Position numbers and translations under genes: made by a program. DNA of 64,000 nucleotides from Asaia sp. W19 (GTDB taxonomy: Bacteria; Pseudomonadota; Alphaproteobacteria; Acetobacterales; Acetobacteraceae), in assembly GCF_003994335.1 (NCBI RefSeq), contig NZ_PNQZ01000019.1:233296-297295 (forward strand), given 5' to 3'. The notes under the pieces are model-generated. The model searched no databases. It was given only the letters and a program-made list of their open reading frames with translations, and had not been told where the DNA came from. Below are positions 62,269-64,000 of this stretch, piece by piece; positions within the stretch are counted from its first letter, which is position 1, and each line of letters begins with the position of its first letter.

Positions 62269-63332
62269 GCCGCTTCTGGAACCCCCTCGTTGCCGGTCTG
62301 CACCCCTATATCCCGGGTGAGCAGCCACAATTTTCGGATATCCTCAAGCTCAATACCAATGAGCTGCCATACGGTCCCAGCCCCGCCGCCCTGACCGCCA
62401 TGCGCGAAAGCTGCGAGGACTCGCTCCGCCTCTATCCTGACCCGACCGCAAAGGCACTGCGCGGGGTCATTGCGCAGACCTATGATACGAGCATCGATCG
62501 GGTTTTCGTTGGAAACGGTTCAGACGAAGTTCTGGGCCATGCCTTCAGAGCGCTGATATCGCCCGAGGGTCCTATGCTCTTCGCGGATGTGAGCTACGGA
62601 TTTTACCCGGTCTATTGCGACCTGTTCGACCAGCCCTATCGGGAGATTCCGCTCAACGCTCGGTTCGAGATCGATGTCGAGGATTATGCGATACCGTGCG
62701 GCGGGATTGCGATCGCGAACCCCAATGCCAATACAGGCCATGCGATTCCCCTTGAAGCGATCTCGCGTCTCGCCTCGTTGCAACCAGACAGAACCATCAT
62801 CATTGATGAAGCCTATGTCGATTTCGGCGCCCAATCCGCCATTCGCCTGACGGAGGAACACGACAATCTTCTGGTCGTGCAGACCCTCTCCAAATCCCGC
62901 GCCCTTGCAGGGCTACGTGTCGGTTACGCGATCGGTCATCCCGACCTCATCGAGGGGCTGGTGCGTGTCAAGGACAGCTTCAACTCCTACCCGCTCAGCC
63001 GACTGGCCCAGACCGGAGCCGCCGCCGCCATTGCAGATGAGGAATGGCTAACTCAGACCACCCGGCAGGTCATGGCCACCAGAGAACGATTTGTGCAGAA
63101 CCTTGCCGGGTTGGGCTTTGACATTCTTCCATCCTGTGCCAATTTTGTTCTCGTGCATCACCCCGCACATCAGGCTGGCGATCTGCTGGTAGGCTTGCGT
63201 GAACGCCACATCATCGTACGACAACTCGGTGCGCCCCGCATACGCGACTGGCTGCGCATCACGATCGGCACGGATGCGGAGATGAGCCGTCTGATCGGGG
63301 CCCTTGCCTCCATGGGTCTGACGACGCGCTGA
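62265..63332 (+). CDS. hisC: Histidinol-phosphate aminotransferase
   Basis: PLP-dependent class I/II aminotransferase of histidine synthesis; related enzymes also act on aromatic amino acids. DILKLNTNELPYGPSPAAL at the N-terminus, the aspartate region IIDEAYVDFG, and the PLP Lys in TLSKSRALAGLRVGYAIG are present. 355 residues. Other his genes are absent here, so HisC is separated from the his operon, and a role with aromatic substrates is possible. Confidence 0.93.
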   Translation: MSRFWNPLVAGLHPYIPGEQPQFSDILKLNTNELPYGPSPAALTAMRESCEDSLRLYPDPTAKALRGVIAQTYDTSIDRVFVGNGSDEVLGHAFRALISPEGPMLFADVSYGFYPVYCDLFDQPYREIPLNARFEIDVEDYAIPCGGIAIANPNANTGHAIPLEAISRLASLQPDRTIIIDEAYVDFGAQSAIRLTEEHDNLLVVQTLSKSRALAGLRVGYAIGHPDLIEGLVRVKDSFNSYPLSRLAQTGAAAAIADEEWLTQTTRQVMATRERFVQNLAGLGFDILPSCANFVLVHHPAHQAGDLLVGLRERHIIVRQLGAPRIRDWLRITIGTDAEMSRLIGALASMGLTTR

Positions 63333-63461
63333 TATACGGCGCCCGCCCGCCCCTCTGACAAAAACCAGACGAGGGCCTGTCCGGATGCTTCCGCGCGTCC
63401 GGCAGAGCCCGTGCAATGAAGAATCCCGGCCACAGCCGGACAGGAAAAGAAAGAGTCGACC

Positions 63462-63746
63462 ATGCGCTCCTATACGGGACAGCTTTCCGACAACCAGCCG
63501 ATCCGTCGCAACCTGGCGGAGAAGCAGAAGCAGCTGCGCGATCTGAAGGAAACCTTGGCTACAATGAAGCCGCACACCTCCCCTTCCCTCAAGGAGAGCG
63601 TGCAGCGTCGTATCCGCGAACTCGAGGTCGAGATCCGTGCGGCTTCGCGCACGGACAAGCCCGCAACGCCGGAAAAGCCCCAGCGACAGGAACGCCCGCG
63701 CCGCGCACCGCGCCGCGCTCACCACGCCGAAACATTCGGCGAGTAA
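63462..63746 (+). CDS. Small basic coiled-coil protein, unknown function
   Basis: 94 residues. Residues about 18-62 form a charged helix or coiled coil (LAEKQKQLRDLKETLATM, then SLKESVQRRIRELEVEI), and the tail is rich in Arg, Pro and Ala (RQERPRRAPRRAHH). AAAGAAAGAG lies upstream of ATG 63462. It is between hisC and the aminopeptidase gene. No family recognised. Confidence 0.6.
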   Translation: MRSYTGQLSDNQPIRRNLAEKQKQLRDLKETLATMKPHTSPSLKESVQRRIRELEVEIRAASRTDKPATPEKPQRQERPRRAPRRAHHAETFGE

Positions 63747-63834
63747 CTTGCATCGGTTCCAGACCGGAATCAGGGCCGCCCCCTAAAGGCGGCCACCGGG
63801 CCGGAACGCGCTCAGTTCTTGAGGAGATACCGTG

Positions 63835-64000
63835 ATGTCTGAAGCCACCATCCCCTTCGCAGATCGCCTGGACAGGCTCGGCGAAGTTGCCGTCAGGATC
63901 GGGCTCAATCTTCAGCCCGGGCAGGAACTGGTCGTCTCCGCGCCACTGGAGGCCGTTGCACTCGTCAGGCGCATTACCGAACACGCCTATCGGGCTGGCG
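63835..64000 (+). CDS. M29 family aminopeptidase (partial, 5' end only)
   Basis: The first 55 codons run off the right edge. FADRLDRLGEVAVRIGLNLQ and PGQELVVSAPLEAVALVRRI match the N-terminus of M29 (AmpS/PepS-type) metal-dependent aminopeptidases. GAGGAG precedes either GTG 63832 or ATG 63835. Only the family can be named; the metal ligands lie beyond the window. Confidence 0.8.
   Translation, partial: MSEATIPFADRLDRLGEVAVRIGLNLQPGQELVVSAPLEAVALVRRITEHAYRAG

Noticed and set aside
1..64000. tRNA, rRNA, tmRNA, RNase P RNA or CRISPR array
   Set aside because: All gaps were read for characteristic stems and repeats and none was convincing; small structured RNAs could be missed without covariance models.

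Overview
The window is a chromosomal segment of an acetic acid bacterium (Alphaproteobacteria, Acetobacteraceae; an Asaia/Kozakia/Gluconobacter-type organism is the best guess). The basis is the moderately high G+C content, the alphaproteobacterial gene order (NYN gene, rpoZ, spoT, acpS, lepB, rnc, era), LpxI in place of LpxH, and a pentose-phosphate cluster with a transaldolase/glucose-6-phosphate isomerase fusion of the kind known from Gluconobacter. No rRNA, tRNA, CRISPR array, prophage or plasmid backbone was seen. Taxonomy is inference; no 16S gene is present.

Layout. 1-3029 (minus): rpmH, rnpA, yidD, yidC, engB, i.e. ribosome, RNase P and inner-membrane insertion. 3177-3848: a small histidine-kinase-like ORF and glyoxalase I. 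3881-17974 (minus): an envelope, isoprenoid and translation block of lpxI, lpxA, fabZ, lpxD, ompH/skp, bamA, rseP, dxr, cdsA, uppS, frr and pyrH, followed by era and rnc. 17984-22049 (minus): lepB, acpS, spoT/rsh, rpoZ. 22355-26327: NYN nuclease, beta-hydroxyacid dehydrogenase-like protein and Fe-SOD (plus), yajC (minus), DUF815 ATPase (plus). 26444-31397: a TonB-dependent receptor divergent from a Rieske oxygenase and a GNAT-Nudix fusion. 31428-35553: SMP-30 lactonase, CinA-like protein, accA, xerD-type recombinase and a small membrane protein. 35661-38838: AroK-AroB fusion and an OmpA porin. 38942-40054: a 47-residue membrane peptide gene between two terminators, then a decayed IS5-family element. 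40090-49885: prfC, rpsD, BON-LysM protein, MATE pump, cysS, an SPOUT rRNA/tRNA methyltransferase, a VOC protein, an MFS transporter and a DUF4349 lipoprotein. 50168-61076 (minus): gntK, rpiA, pgl, a HAD phosphatase, zwf, gnd, tal-pgi and tkt, which together form an almost complete oxidative and non-oxidative pentose phosphate pathway. 61733-64000 (plus): ankyrin protein, hisC, a small coiled-coil protein and the start of an M29 aminopeptidase.

Most of the window is ordinary core genome. The pentose-phosphate block suits an organism that oxidises sugars and feeds gluconate into the pathway through gluconokinase. I saw no clear defence island, secondary-metabolite cluster or other obviously new multi-gene system. 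The points most worth checking are regulatory and small: an insulated 47-aa membrane peptide with a perfect inverted repeat over its predicted -10; a seven-codon leader ORF coupled to the ankyrin gene; a hairpin that would mask the TonB-receptor ribosome-binding site; a strand-asymmetric hairpin after rpsD; a Rieske oxygenase with unusual histidine spacing, coupled to a GNAT-Nudix fusion; and several essential genes starting on TTG or GTG.
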